A DNA stretch of 64,000 nt from Archivesica marissinica (lineage: Eukaryota > Mollusca > Bivalvia > Venerida > Vesicomyidae): NCBI GenBank assembly GCA_014843695.1, contig CM026398.1:42760166-42824165 (forward strand), read 5' to 3'. The notes below the pieces were generated by a model. That model saw only the letters and a program-made list of their open reading frames with translations, made no database searches and was not told where the DNA came from. Shown here piece by piece: positions 61,501 to 64,000 of this stretch (positions are counted from its first letter, which is position 1; each line of letters starts with the position of its first letter). A program made the translations under genes and the position numbers.

Positions 61501-63847
61501 TCAAACAACAACTCCAACGATTCCTTAGATGTACTAGCTGATACTCCTTTTACTAGTACCTTTCTACAACCTTTCTTTAATTCATGTTTGGGTGTTTCCA
61601 AACAGCTCTCTATCGGGTCGTCGTCGAAACGTGTGTGAGAATGCAATCTGATTCTGGATTTCTTTGGTATAGTTGTCAGGTTACTTGGTGGTGGTTTTAA
61701 TTCTGGCAGTGGAGGTGCTTTTCTTATTTTTGTGGATTGGTATATGGACGCATGAGCTTCGGTCAAACTATATTGTTTCGATGTATCACGAGCAAGTTTT
61801 GCATACTTTTCTGCATTACATGTTACTCTTTGAGGCAGATCTGGTTTACAGTTGGGGTTCTTTGTGTTCCAGATATTATCATCTATTTCTTCGTAGATAT
61901 TCTCTGCAATCAAATGTATAACAAGTCTACAAAGAAACTTTTATAATGTATCTTTATCTAACCTTATAATAGTCATTGTTTTCATACACGTGTGTATAAT
62001 GAATGTGGTCTCTTGTACTCTAGGATAAGTATATTTTTCGTACATCGATAACAATTTATTTCTCAATACAAATTTGAGTGTTGAGCATATGGTGACAATT
62101 TAAAACTCTCTATGTATACTAATCTAAGAAGAAACAAACTTCACATTTTACAATAAAAATAATTAAATATTATTGTTTATAATATTATACAATTATATAT
62201 ATATATATCTGCTTTAACACTGAACGGTATGAATGACACTGTATCGCTATTAGGCTATGTGATTATTTCTGATTAATTATTCAAAAAGTATGCATGCATG
62301 TAGTCAGTACCAGTGTGAATTCATCTTATCTTTTAAAATTATCAAGACATATCTTGCATTCTGTATTTGACTTTCCAAATTCTGTTTCGTTCGTCTTATA
62401 CAATTTAAATATGATGTCATGTGAAACAGTGATACCGATAAAATACTGTAATTTCAATGACGAAACAAATAAATTAAAATGACCTACCATGTGAATAATC
62501 ATCGTGGCATGGACTAATATAGGGGTTTGTCATATCACCAGTTTCTCCAACTTTTCCATCTCTATTTATAGCTTCAGTGTCATGTTTTGAATTGTGCCTC
62601 TCTATCGTAACAGTATCGCGTGGATTTCCATTCATGCCAGATGAAGATGTTTTATTTGTTAGTTTCTTGTTATTCAAATTCAGGTTAGGGACTTCAGAAG
62701 AAGAATTTGGAAAAGTTTGTCCTGCACCATGCGTGTTATCCCTTGGGTTGTACGTGTACTCGTCACTTTGTTGTTTGTCTGGTGCTACTACTCCTGTTGA
62801 TATGCCTGGATATGGCATGTAAACAGGGACATAATGCACCTGAGGCATTTGTTGTGTGTCCGTCTGCTCCTTCCCCTCAGGTGCCACCATATAAGGCATA
62901 TAGGGATACATAGGAAATCGTAAATAATTCTGATTTCGGTTTTCGTGTGGTAAAGGAGCTGGAATAGGATATCTTTGCGGTCCCAGTGGCATGTATTGAA
63001 ACATTTGTGGCATAGCATCCTGGTTATACCACTGCTGCTGAGAAAACGGTACGGTGTCGTGATCAGATGGTCTAACTTGATGTTTATTTCGTGACTGTTC
63101 AATGACAGTGTGTGGCCCATTATCATACACTGGTGTATTTACATTGCATCTTTCCTTGACACTTGCAATGTTTCCAGATAAGTTTGAAATCACATTATTG
63201 TCTGCTTTTGATGTGTTTTCAGAATGCACCTCCGATATCTGGTATTTTTCCTTGTCAACTTTTTCAGTACCGCTACCAAACATGTCAACAGATGTAACTG
63301 ACGCATTAAAAAATAAATTATTTTCTTCTATTGGCTTACTTCCATGTACTTCACTAGATGAGTGTCCGTTTACTCCTTTATATGTTCCGCTTCCAAATAA
63401 TTCATCAGAAGACTCTTGGTGTACTTCTTCTTTATCTATTTCACTTTTACATAGTTCAATAGACAACTTCTGTTTTACAGTTTGTACACCTACTCCGTTT
63501 CCATATAAATCACAGGATGACATGTGTTCTTCAGACATGGGTTTAAAACCCTCTTTTCTTATGTGTTTTGGAATATTGTTGGTGGACGACTCTTTATCAC
63601 ACGAATCTTGACCTGCTAATATATTATCGGATCGCTTAGAGTCTTTGTTGTTTGATTCGTCAGAACTGTTATATGTAGCTTGCATATTTCGTGAATGTTT
63701 GCTTGGTTTTGTTTTGGCAGTCGATCGAAAATGATTATCCGATGAAAACGAGTCTAATTCTTCATACTCTTTCTCAATCTTTGGTGCATTTAGGACACTA
63801 GCGGCCATGCCACAGTCTTCGTCTGAGTCATCTTCGTTAGTTTGTTT
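19263..63847 (-). CDS. PARP14-like mono-ADP-ribosyltransferase, 21 exons, 5' partial
   Basis: The product is a large cytoplasmic or nuclear type of protein that would transfer single ADP-ribose units from NAD+ to targets and read ADP-ribose through macro domains. Vertebrate PARP14-group proteins act in innate immunity and RNA regulation. The 21 exons listed here join in phase to 6,072 nt (2,023 residues plus stop). Domains, counted from the first in-window codon, are: low-complexity N-terminus 1-453; SH2/SH3-ligand-like segment 454-530; RRM1 about 566-650; RRM2 about 652-728; RRM3 about 730-808; KH-like repeats about 810-1294; macro 1 about 1322-1500; macro 2 about 1525-1700; KH-like about 1705-1825; ART domain about 1830-2023. 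The catalytic triad is His1909, Tyr1939, Phe2005. Vertebrate PARP14 has three macro domains and a WWE domain; here I find two macro domains and no WWE. An upstream exon probably lies outside the window. The exon order and domain identity are strong, while the exact KH boundaries are inferred. Confidence 0.9.
19600..19707. repeat. About 20-bp intronic repeat, 5 copies
   Basis: The unit TTTTGCGCACCCTGAGCCC is repeated about five times, with GGGAC in place of GAGCC in alternate copies. It lies about 60 bp upstream (in gene sense) of the exon 21 acceptor. It is GC-rich compared with the surrounding AT-rich intron 20. Confidence 0.9.
20519..20690 (-). CDS. Exon 20: ART domain with catalytic His
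   Basis: The acceptor TTGTAG is followed by a phase-0 entry reading IERIQNPTLFMQYIGKK. The motif QLLWHGTKSAAVDNI holds the NAD-binding His of the H-Y-x triad, followed by GFDRNYNAG. The donor GTTTGA is weak but in phase 1 with exon 21. The spacing between the His and Tyr motifs is a little shorter than is usual for this group. Confidence 0.95.
20691..21722. other. Intron 19
   Basis: This intron contains a truncated family A SINE (20945-21106). At about 21270-21355 a probable transposon end shows CAGTGGAACCTCTCTTAAG and the inverted pair TTAAGCAGCCA / TGGCTGCTTAA. The rest is AT-rich and featureless. Confidence 0.5.
20945..21106 (-). mobile_element. SINE family A, 3'-truncated (minus)
   Basis: On the minus strand CCTCCGTGGTCGAGTGGTTA begins the head (box A), and GGCGGGTTCGAACCCCGC is box B. 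The body stops after GTTGGTGCACCAGAAAAGG, so the 3' half is missing. The two boxes are intact enough to match pol III consensus, but the interior lacks a proper cloverleaf, so this is not a tRNA gene. Confidence 0.85.
21723..21865 (-). CDS. Exon 19: start of the ART domain
   Basis: The acceptor TTACTTCAG enters in phase 1. The exon encodes LPSNWSNMSLSDPTKIV and GDSDYVTVSQKFVAES, the N-terminal part of PARP catalytic domains (LP-x-x-W and the FxxS-like helix). The donor is GTATGA, phase 0. Because it joins exon 18 directly, there is no room for a WWE domain between the KH-like block and the catalytic domain. Confidence 0.93.
22010..23072. repeat. 34-bp minisatellite, about 31 copies, intron 18
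   Basis: The 34-bp unit contains CATAGACAGTGAATACACAT followed by TTACCTACTGGAAT. Variants GTGACTACAC and TTACCAACTGG are interspersed. On the sense (minus) strand each unit carries CCAGTAGGTAAATG, a donor-like AG|GTAAAT. The array almost fills the intron between the last KH-like exon and the first ART exon. Confidence 0.97.
23107..23347. mobile_element. MITE family M1 (TTAA ends)
   Basis: This 241-bp copy is in the opposite orientation to the copy at 7283. Its ends read TTAACTCTTTCAACACCA and TGGTGTTGAAAGGGTTAA, and the internal hairpin is around GGCTCGTCACGAGCCGG. It sits in intron 18 between the 34-bp array and exon 18. Confidence 0.88.
23404..23575 (-). CDS. Exon 18: KH-like block before the ART domain
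   Basis: The acceptor TATTTCAG gives phase-0 entry; an upstream TTATCAG would give the wrong frame. The exon encodes GIGYTYGAKVSLTKSRVKVM and GYGKAVTSAKKLAQHYI, a beta-alpha pattern like the KH-type fold found between macro and WWE domains in vertebrate PARP14. The donor is GTCAGT, phase 1. Confidence 0.9.
23830..24025 (+). mobile_element. SINE family C (plus)
   Basis: The partial head CAGATGCGAAAGGCCCGGAG is followed by TTACGACTGTGCTCTTAGGC, AAGGCATTTAAATTCCATAT and GGCGATGGATTCTATTAGGA. The tail is GAAATTGATTAATCTAATG then TTCGCAATCGAGCTAATA. The first part of the head is missing. Confidence 0.78.
24118..24331 (-). mobile_element. SINE family A (minus)
   Basis: On the minus strand the head is CCGCCTCCGTGGTCGAGTGG and TTAAGGTCGCTGACTTG, with box B ACGGGTTCGAGCCCCGC. 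The body is GTTGGCAGTTTCTTACGGAG, GTACTGGTTAACCGCTGGAG and CCTGCCCAGGAAAGGTG. The 3' tail is cut short at about 24118. This is the best-preserved head of the family in the window. Confidence 0.88.
24569..24744 (-). CDS. Exon 17: linker and KH-like segment after macro 2
   Basis: The acceptor AGTTGCAG enters in phase 1. The exon encodes RFWVRNQPVEIAPSVTMHVY then CIDTVIKRVEDIRQEHNLF. Strands followed by a long charged helix fit the KH-like region that follows the last macro domain in PARP14-group proteins. The donor is GTAAGT, phase 0. Confidence 0.9.
24918..25555. repeat. 31-bp minisatellite, about 20 copies, intron 16
   Basis: The 31-bp unit contains CAGCAATGTAATAAATGCCA then TTTTTAAATGC. In some units ATGCC is replaced by ATGGC, which creates inverted pairs GGCATTTTTAAATGCC able to form small hairpins. 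ACACC and ATGCC alternate before AGCAATG. Confidence 0.95.
25556..25984. other. Intron 16, AT-rich spacer between two arrays
   Basis: No recognised feature was found. This spacer separates the 31-bp and 26-bp arrays. Confidence 0.45.
25985..26982. repeat. 26-bp minisatellite, about 38 copies, intron 16
   Basis: The 26-bp unit contains CCACACCTCAGAACATTATC then GAAACC. Sporadic ACATCAG, CAGACCATT and one-base-shorter units occur. A plus-strand frame of 358 residues runs through it with a period of 26 residues across three register shifts. It is an artefact of the repeat and antisense to the host gene. Confidence 0.96.
27190..27435 (+). mobile_element. SINE family D (plus)
   Basis: The head has TAATTAGCACAGAGGCTAGC (box A region) and AACCCGGGTACAATCC (degenerate box B). 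The body is CTGACAGGTGAGTTTTCTCT and GGGTACTCCAGTTCCCACCC. The tail is GAGAGTGATTAACATAAGTT and CAATCATTGTAAAATATATA. The tail matches family C, although head and body differ. Confidence 0.8.
27467..27655 (-). CDS. Exon 16: C-terminal part of macro domain 2
   Basis: The acceptor ATTGCAG enters in phase 1 and completes FPALGTG with GKGVQPDCMAKTMVEAF, the phosphate-loop region of macro domains. It is followed by CLKTIQIVIYE, the last core strand. The donor GTAAGT follows AACATGC, phase 1. A basic stretch SRRKNM ends the exon. Confidence 0.93.
27656..28245. other. Intron 15
   Basis: No repeat or hidden exon is recognised in this intron. Confidence 0.5.
28246..28437 (-). CDS. Exon 15: middle of macro domain 2
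   Basis: The acceptor GATTTGCAG enters in phase 1. GLVVTSPGRLLCQKIIHIRA is the strand-loop-strand typical of macro domains (x-V-x-T-x-G-x-L-x-C-K-x-I-I-H). WVETIKKCLAVVEVLGL is the following helix, and NSVTFPALGT starts the second ligand loop. The donor is GTATGC, phase 1. Confidence 0.95.
28539..28697. mobile_element. Small MITE, family M3 (about 159 bp)
   Basis: The ends are inverted: TAGCCTGGGAACAGTCGTCG at the left and the complement of CGACAGACTGGAACCCAGGC at the right, bounded by TA. The interior has no coding capacity. A short fragment at 9183 may be related. Confidence 0.7.
28971..30035 (+). pseudogene. LINE ORF1 with CCHC zinc knuckles, broken
   Basis: The first part (28971-29411) encodes THITGLQRVRGMWRIYVDN and VQDIRLSADDGIITRVFI, typical of a nucleic-acid-binding ORF1 protein. 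A TGA at 29409-29411 replaces a codon and a one-base shift follows at about 29442. The second part (about 29443-29785) carries CSKCIETGHHVSSCQNDWKC and CIQCGQYGRKKGEC, two zinc-knuckle-like motifs. In the second the expected His is replaced by Arg. A third piece (29826-30035) looks like the basic C-terminal tail. It is not functional. Confidence 0.82.
31002..31466 (+). pseudogene. LINE ORF2 endonuclease N-terminal fragment
   Basis: LSLNYQSLHDRGKRMRLNEY and QQKVDIFFAQESHFTE are the first strands and the catalytic Glu region of an APE-type endonuclease. After an inserted 20-bp tandem array the domain resumes with SFDNICDIKTNIADENGRYI and SLMNIYANND, then ends at TGA (31464-31466). The remainder of the domain is absent. 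Confidence 0.82.
31206..31325. repeat. 20-bp tandem repeat, 6 copies, inside the LINE
   Basis: The unit GTAAGTAGAGGTTGTTCTAT is repeated six times, with GTAAGTAAAGG in two copies. One unit is the natural endonuclease coding sequence (VSKGCSI). The other five add 100 bp and shift the frame, giving a stop at 31227-31229. Confidence 0.95.
32498..32750. repeat. 51-bp tandem repeat, 5 copies, intron 14
   Basis: The unit is 51 bp and contains AATATTATGAAATCAATGCG, GGGGTATAATGTATACATGT and ATATATAACAC. The copies are almost identical, which suggests a recent expansion. A minus frame of 86 residues with a 17-residue period is a by-product of 51 being a multiple of 3. Confidence 0.95.
32848..33066 (-). 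mobile_element. SINE family A (minus)
   Basis: On the minus strand the head is CCGCCTCCGTGGTCGAGTGG and TTAAGGTCGCTGTAACC, with the anticodon-arm segment deleted. The body is GTTTGCAGTTTCTTATGGAG and AAGTACTGGTTAACCGCATG. The tail is GTCGCTCAAATGGGCAACCG and ATAGCGACGTTAAATAAAC. The tail is complete. Confidence 0.85.
33487..33768 (+). mobile_element. tRNA-derived SINE, family B (plus), full length
   Basis: The head (about 33493-33565) reads GGGTCTGTAGTCCAGTGGTA, ACACGCTGGACTGGTAATCC and AGGGATCGCAGGTTCGATCC. An anticodon-like stem CTGGA/TCCAG encloses CTGGTAA, which would be a GGT (Thr) anticodon. The D and T stems are mispaired and the head runs straight into the SINE body (GATGGGACTTTAAACCAAGG, GTGCACGTAAAAGAACC). 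The tail GTCGCTCATATGGGCAACCG, ATAGCGACCATAAATAAACG matches family A. Confidence 0.87.
34407..34580 (-). CDS. Exon 14: N-terminal part of macro domain 2
   Basis: The acceptor CTGTTTCAG enters in phase 1. GQVSISIVQEDLIKSTTGAI is followed by VNSTTDDLNLNSGYLSKAIL, the first strands and the ligand-binding N-x-x-N region of a macro domain. Here the second conserved Asn is replaced by Thr (VNSTT, against VNSTN in macro 1). The donor is GTATGA, phase 1. Confidence 0.93.
34735..34915 (-). mobile_element. SINE family C with tRNA-like head (minus)
   Basis: On the minus strand the head is GTCGTGATAGCGCAGTGGAT, ACGCGTTCGCTTCAGGTGCG and GTCCGGAGTTTGAGCCCCGC. The body is GCCGTTACGATTGTGCCCTT and AGGCAAGGCATTTAAATTCC, and the tail is GAGAGTGATTAATATAAGTT. 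It lies in intron 13, in the sense orientation of the gene. It is the only copy in the window with a nearly complete head. Confidence 0.85.
35144..35255 (-). CDS. Exon 13: end of macro domain 1 and basic linker
   Basis: The acceptor TATTTTCAG enters in phase 0 and encodes AFEELQSRSDRRKKSGLPMR and SRHSFHHSSAADKLIVK. The first residues complete the last macro helix, and the remainder is a basic, serine- and histidine-rich linker to macro 2. The donor is GTAAAT, phase 1. Confidence 0.88.
35256..36116. other. Intron 12
   Basis: No repeat or hidden exon is recognised. A minus frame at 35319-35510 lacks an in-phase pair of splice sites and would add no known domain. Confidence 0.5.
36117..36338 (-). 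CDS. Exon 12: C-terminal half of macro domain 1
   Basis: The acceptor ACATTTAAG enters in phase 0. SIAFPALGTGALGFPADVVA is the canonical second ADP-ribose loop, followed by a helix and the strand LRNVRFVVWSED. The donor GTAAAG after ACTGCAAAG is in phase 0. Among the macro exons this is the closest match to an active-type macro fold. Confidence 0.95.
36612..36845 (-). CDS. Exon 11: N-terminal half of macro domain 1
   Basis: The acceptor AATTCCAG enters in phase 0. VDVIVNSTNKNLDLNIGALS has the conserved N-x-x-N ligand motif and the glycine that follows. KPGEVAITSGGAMKCKTLYH is the G-x-V-x-T strand-loop. The donor GTCAGT is in phase 0; a nearby GTCAAG is less favourable. Confidence 0.94.
37228..37375 (+). 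mobile_element. Degenerate SINE, family F (plus), intron 10
   Basis: GGCAAAGTGGTTGAGATCGC, GACCTTAAATCACGTGG, TGTAGGATTCCCATG and TTATTTCATGTGAGGAGGCT match, with many changes, the start of a SINE widespread in bivalve genomes. This rests on my memory of the family. The 3' part is missing. Confidence 0.5.
37953..38074 (-). CDS. Exon 10: Ser-rich linker and first strand of macro 1
   Basis: The acceptor GCTTTAG enters in phase 1. The exon encodes KSRSSSSASLTSPERKDQSE, a disordered and probably phosphorylated linker, then NLLKEVIIGSLAKED, which begins macro domain 1. The donor is GTAAGT, phase 0. Confidence 0.9.
38572..39315 (-). CDS. Exon 9: large KH-like repeat exon
   Basis: The acceptor ATATTGTAG enters in phase 1, and the exon encodes about 248 residues. 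There are at least three alpha-beta repeats: MTYIKTKMRKEKIIGVWDVA to QRDLNTAINILQSSLVIDFI; LLELEENHHGCVHFELLAEE to KDEITKLFDLHSVISEFL; GIFSYIINYQRREIEGIEVQ to RLAVNRLRTIIDAVAHKDH. The spacing fits the run of KH-type domains between RRMs and macros in PARP14. No GXXG loop is obvious, so RNA binding is not assured. The donor is GTAAGA, phase 1. Confidence 0.9.
39459..40196. mobile_element. Non-autonomous hAT element, 738 bp, intron 8
   Basis: The terminal inverted repeats are TAGGGATGTCAATGA and the complement of TCGTTGACATCCCTA. An exact 8-bp target-site duplication, ATAATTAT, lies at 39451-39458 and 40197-40204. Subterminal regions are dense in GAGTACTCGAGTACTCG-type palindromes. The interior has only a short open start (40011-40058, MPPPKSVVL) resembling the beginning of a BED-finger transposase. 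It is probably an internally deleted hAT. Confidence 0.92.
40848..40926 (-). CDS. Exon 8: 79-nt exon at the edge of the 11.7-kb array
   Basis: The acceptor TCTCAATTAG enters in phase 0. The exon encodes GKQKDVDDTISKLNGKLKAF, then AKRAVP, an amphipathic helix ending the second KH-like block. The donor GTAAGT is in phase 1. The giant 46-bp array begins only about 30 bp upstream of the acceptor, so the branch point must lie in or next to it. Frame continuity on both sides supports the exon. Confidence 0.88.
40955..52660. repeat. 46/50-bp minisatellite, about 250 copies, fills intron 7
   Basis: The main 46-bp unit contains GACAGTCCAGACAACACTAG, AGATAAATATAGACCTAAAC and ATACAC. A 50-bp form has CAATCCGCCCAGAAAACACT in the variable part. 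Other variants have CAGATAACACT, CAATCCCGATAACACT or AGAGAAAAATATAG. Higher-order duplication is visible: the rare AATATAAACCTAAAC unit recurs at about 44291, 46155 and 49613 with the same neighbours, and a block of about 280 bp is duplicated at 46.8 and 47.1 kb. From about 51850 a 47-bp subtype with CACTAAGAGTTAAACATAG takes over. The main unit is strongly A-rich on the plus strand (22 A, 7 T), so the gene's transcript is U-rich here. Confidence 0.97.
52740..52986. mobile_element. MITE family M4 (TTAA ends), intron 7
   Basis: This 247-bp element has terminal inverted repeats TTAACCCATTTCATTCTGGA and its complement. It contains two successive hairpins, at about 52775-52843 around GCAAACAACATAGATCC and at about 52880-52950 around GCAAACAGCATAGAACC. 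The hairpin cores (GATCCAGATCAG...CTGATCAGGATC) resemble those of family M1 (GATCCAGATGAG), so the two families may share an origin. Confidence 0.87.
53047..53367 (-). CDS. Exon 7: KH-like block
   Basis: The acceptor ATTGCTCAG enters in phase 0. VWTHLKTHLLEIEVSHPESV, GDYVVVMVGEAHQVRDISAQ, IHRIVTDIESGLEIEKRIIT and ASVELTIDHDLREVTCK form alternating strands and long helices, including a GEAHQVRD turn in the place of a KH GXXG loop. The donor GTAATT is in phase 0. It is followed by a 12.1-kb intron. Confidence 0.9.
53425..53668 (-). mobile_element. SINE family D (minus), intron 6
   Basis: On the minus strand the head is GATGTCCAATTAGCGCAGTG, then GTTATCACCAATGTATCCC and GGATTCGATCCTCGGACC (box B). 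The body is TCGGACAGGTGTGTTTTCTC and CGGGTACTCCGGTTTCCTCC. The tail is GAGAGTGATTAATATAAGTT and CAATCGTTGTAAAATAAATA. It is nearly full length and in the sense orientation of the gene. Confidence 0.86.
53991..54234 (-). CDS. Exon 6: first KH-like domain, continued
   Basis: The acceptor CTTATGCAG enters in phase 2, completing K of ILKFLQNSKQYK. The exon encodes LDLENTINSNYGTVLWPSAS, QNIQISCNVDSKDKKG and CNSVIRNICQKLSVERSK. The strand-strand-helix order fits a KH-type fold. The donor GTAATA after GAG is in phase 0. Confidence 0.88.
54585..54738 (-). CDS. Exon 5: end of RRM3 and start of the KH-like region
   Basis: The acceptor CGTTGCAG enters in phase 1. DAERVSRNNAHKLNGHELTV is helix 2 and strand 4 of RRM3, in the same exon position as the equivalent parts of RRM1 and RRM2. 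FMVKIPPAIQLDELDDYIL begins the next domain. The donor GTATGT is in phase 2, the first departure from phase 1 in the gene. Confidence 0.91.
54992..55231. mobile_element. MITE family M1 (TTAA ends), intron 4
   Basis: This 240-bp copy has ends TTAACCCATTCAACACCA and TGGTGTTGAAAGGGTTAA. The internal hairpin is partly lost (GACGAGACGCTCGTCAGGAG). It is in the opposite orientation to the copy at 55762, 530 bp away. Confidence 0.86.
55500..55640 (+). mobile_element. SINE family D, 5'-truncated (plus), intron 4
   Basis: The copy begins AATCGGACAGGTGGGTTTTC and continues TCCGGGTACTCTGGTTTCCT. The tail is GAGAATGATTAATACAAGTT and GCAAGCGTTGTAAAATAAAT. The tRNA head is missing. Confidence 0.82.
55762..55995. 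mobile_element. MITE family M1 (TTAA ends), intron 4
   Basis: This 234-bp copy has ends TTAACCCTTTCAACCCCA and TGGGGTTGAATGGGTTAA. The hairpin is shortened to ATCCAGATGAGACGGCTCGT then CATGAGGATCTGC, so one arm is partly deleted. Confidence 0.86.
56137..56373 (-). CDS. Exon 4: end of RRM2 and start of RRM3
   Basis: The acceptor TTTTACGCAG enters in phase 1. DLNRLRNECEKRRCEGNYWT is helix 2 and strand 4 of RRM2. ISRNLKVTGFKPNTSADLLC, LYFEDTKRNHGGEVESVTFR and SDCIVTFVRPEG are strand 1, helix 1, strand 2 and strand 3 of RRM3. The donor is GTAAGT, phase 1. Confidence 0.92.
56515..59450. repeat. 31-bp minisatellite, about 95 copies, intron 3
   Basis: The 31-bp unit contains AATGAACAAATACTGATGCC then CATTGTAAAAC. 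Variants ACATATACTG, ACTAATGCC, GATTCGCATTGTAC and AACATTGAAC are mixed. Blocks of several units recur (for example the GATTCGCATTGTACAAC unit at about 57237, 57578, 58011 and 58629). All three minus frames are open, giving apparent proteins up to 467 residues with a 31-residue period. They are not genes. Confidence 0.97.
59451..60549. other. Intron 3, unique part
   Basis: No repeat or exon is recognised. Minus frames here (59553-59750, 59875-60231, 60119-60352) lack splice sites in phase and known domains. Confidence 0.45.
60550..60798 (-). CDS. Exon 3: end of RRM1 and start of RRM2
   Basis: The acceptor TCTCTTCAG enters in phase 1. DALEVLRRADLGINILLTGN then ELTVSEYRP is helix 2 and strand 4 of RRM1. 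LKVFVRNIAETTTTECITNF and GTFMVCYETPPG are strands 1 and 3 of RRM2. The donor is GTAATA, phase 1. Confidence 0.92.
60799..61408. other. Intron 2
   Basis: This is unique sequence. No transposon or exon is recognised. Confidence 0.45.
61409..61903 (-). CDS. Exon 2: SH2/SH3-ligand-like segment and first part of RRM1
   Basis: The acceptor TTGATTGCAG enters in phase 1. The exon begins ENIYEEIDDNIW and later has KIRKAPPLPELKPPP. YEEI fits the preferred ligand of Src-family SH2 domains, and R-K-A-P-P-L-P fits a class I SH3 ligand. RRM1 starts at RKVLVKGVSASTSKESLELL, followed by GGGEIESTVLNEKKGEAIIE. The donor is GTTAGT, phase 1. Adapter binding is an inference from motifs only. Confidence 0.92.
61904..62487. 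other. Intron 1
   Basis: This intron is AT-rich, with an (AT)n run at about 62195-62210. No exon or transposon is recognised. Confidence 0.45.
62488..63847 (-). CDS. Exon 1 (first in window): low-complexity N-terminal region
   Basis: The acceptor TTTTTGTAG at 63848-63856 opens a 1,360-nt exon. KQTNEDDSDEDCG precedes the first ATG (63808), which suggests that an upstream exon lies beyond the window. ATG 63808 remains an alternative start. The region is hydrophilic and probably disordered. Three copies of a D-x-F/Y-G-S/N-G motif occur: CDLYGNGVG, DELFGSGTYK and DMFGSGTEK, each followed by a charged stretch with SEVH or EEVH. A Pro/Tyr/Met-rich stretch follows (MPQMFQYMPLGPQRYPIPAP and MYPYMPYMVAP). 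The donor is GTAGGT, phase 1. Confidence 0.88.
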
Positions 63848-64000
63848 CTACAAAAATAATTCTTATGTAATGCTGTACAATCTGTGTCTTCATACAAATG
63901 GTAGGGCAGGAAGACACACACTATGTTTTTAAATCAAAATCACATAACAAGGCCACCGCCATAATGGTGTCTTGCCACAGGCGATATACTGCATAAGTGT
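63848..64000. other. Right edge, probable intron of the PARP-like gene
   Basis: No coding segment is recognised between the acceptor of exon 1 and the window end. It is too short to judge further. Confidence 0.4.

Noticed and set aside
61420..61946. Plus-strand open frames opposite exon 2
   Set aside because: They are shadows of the coding exon on the other strand.
62577..63611. Plus-strand open frames opposite exon 1
   Set aside because: These too are shadows; the minus strand has the single long frame with proper splice sites.

Overview
The window is animal nuclear DNA from an invertebrate, most likely a bivalve mollusc. It is AT-rich, its one gene has 21 recognisable GT-AG exons, and it holds many tRNA-derived SINEs, degraded LINEs and MITEs of the kind common in bivalves. 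No bacterial, CRISPR, rRNA or functional tRNA features were seen. Species-level assignment is not possible from sequence alone.

The single host gene runs right to left on the minus strand, from the right edge to a stop codon at 19263-19265. I assembled 21 exons by hand (63847 down to 19263). Splice phases agree at every junction and give 6,072 nt of open frame, 2,023 residues plus stop, with the 5' end probably beyond the window. In order the product has a low-complexity N-terminal region with a repeated D-x-F/Y-G-S/N-G motif, an SH2/SH3-ligand-like segment, three RRMs, a long block of KH-like repeats, two macro domains, another KH-like block and a C-terminal ADP-ribosyltransferase (PARP) domain. 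This is a PARP14-like mono-ADP-ribosyltransferase, but with two macro domains instead of three, no visible WWE domain, and an H-Y-F catalytic triad.

The 19 kb downstream of the gene (1-19262) is intergenic. It holds a 41-bp minisatellite (590-6103), SINEs and MITEs (6.1-11.7 kb), a 30-bp array (12.16-12.66 kb), a 32-bp array (12.77-13.98 kb), a LINE reverse-transcriptase remnant abutting it (13.98-14.62 kb), a mixed 17/13-bp array (14.69-17.94 kb) and a LINE endonuclease remnant (18.1-18.4 kb).

The introns carry most of the remaining repeats: a 34-bp array (intron 18), 31-bp and 26-bp arrays (intron 16), an internally deleted LINE with 20-bp and 51-bp arrays nearby (intron 14), a complete-looking non-autonomous hAT element with 8-bp target duplication (intron 8), an 11.7-kb 46/50-bp array that fills intron 7, and a 31-bp array (intron 3). 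About 28 kb of the 64 kb is tandem repeat, in eleven or more unrelated families.

Most of the long open frames in the window lie in tandem arrays and are by-products of repeat units without stop codons. I do not regard them as genes.
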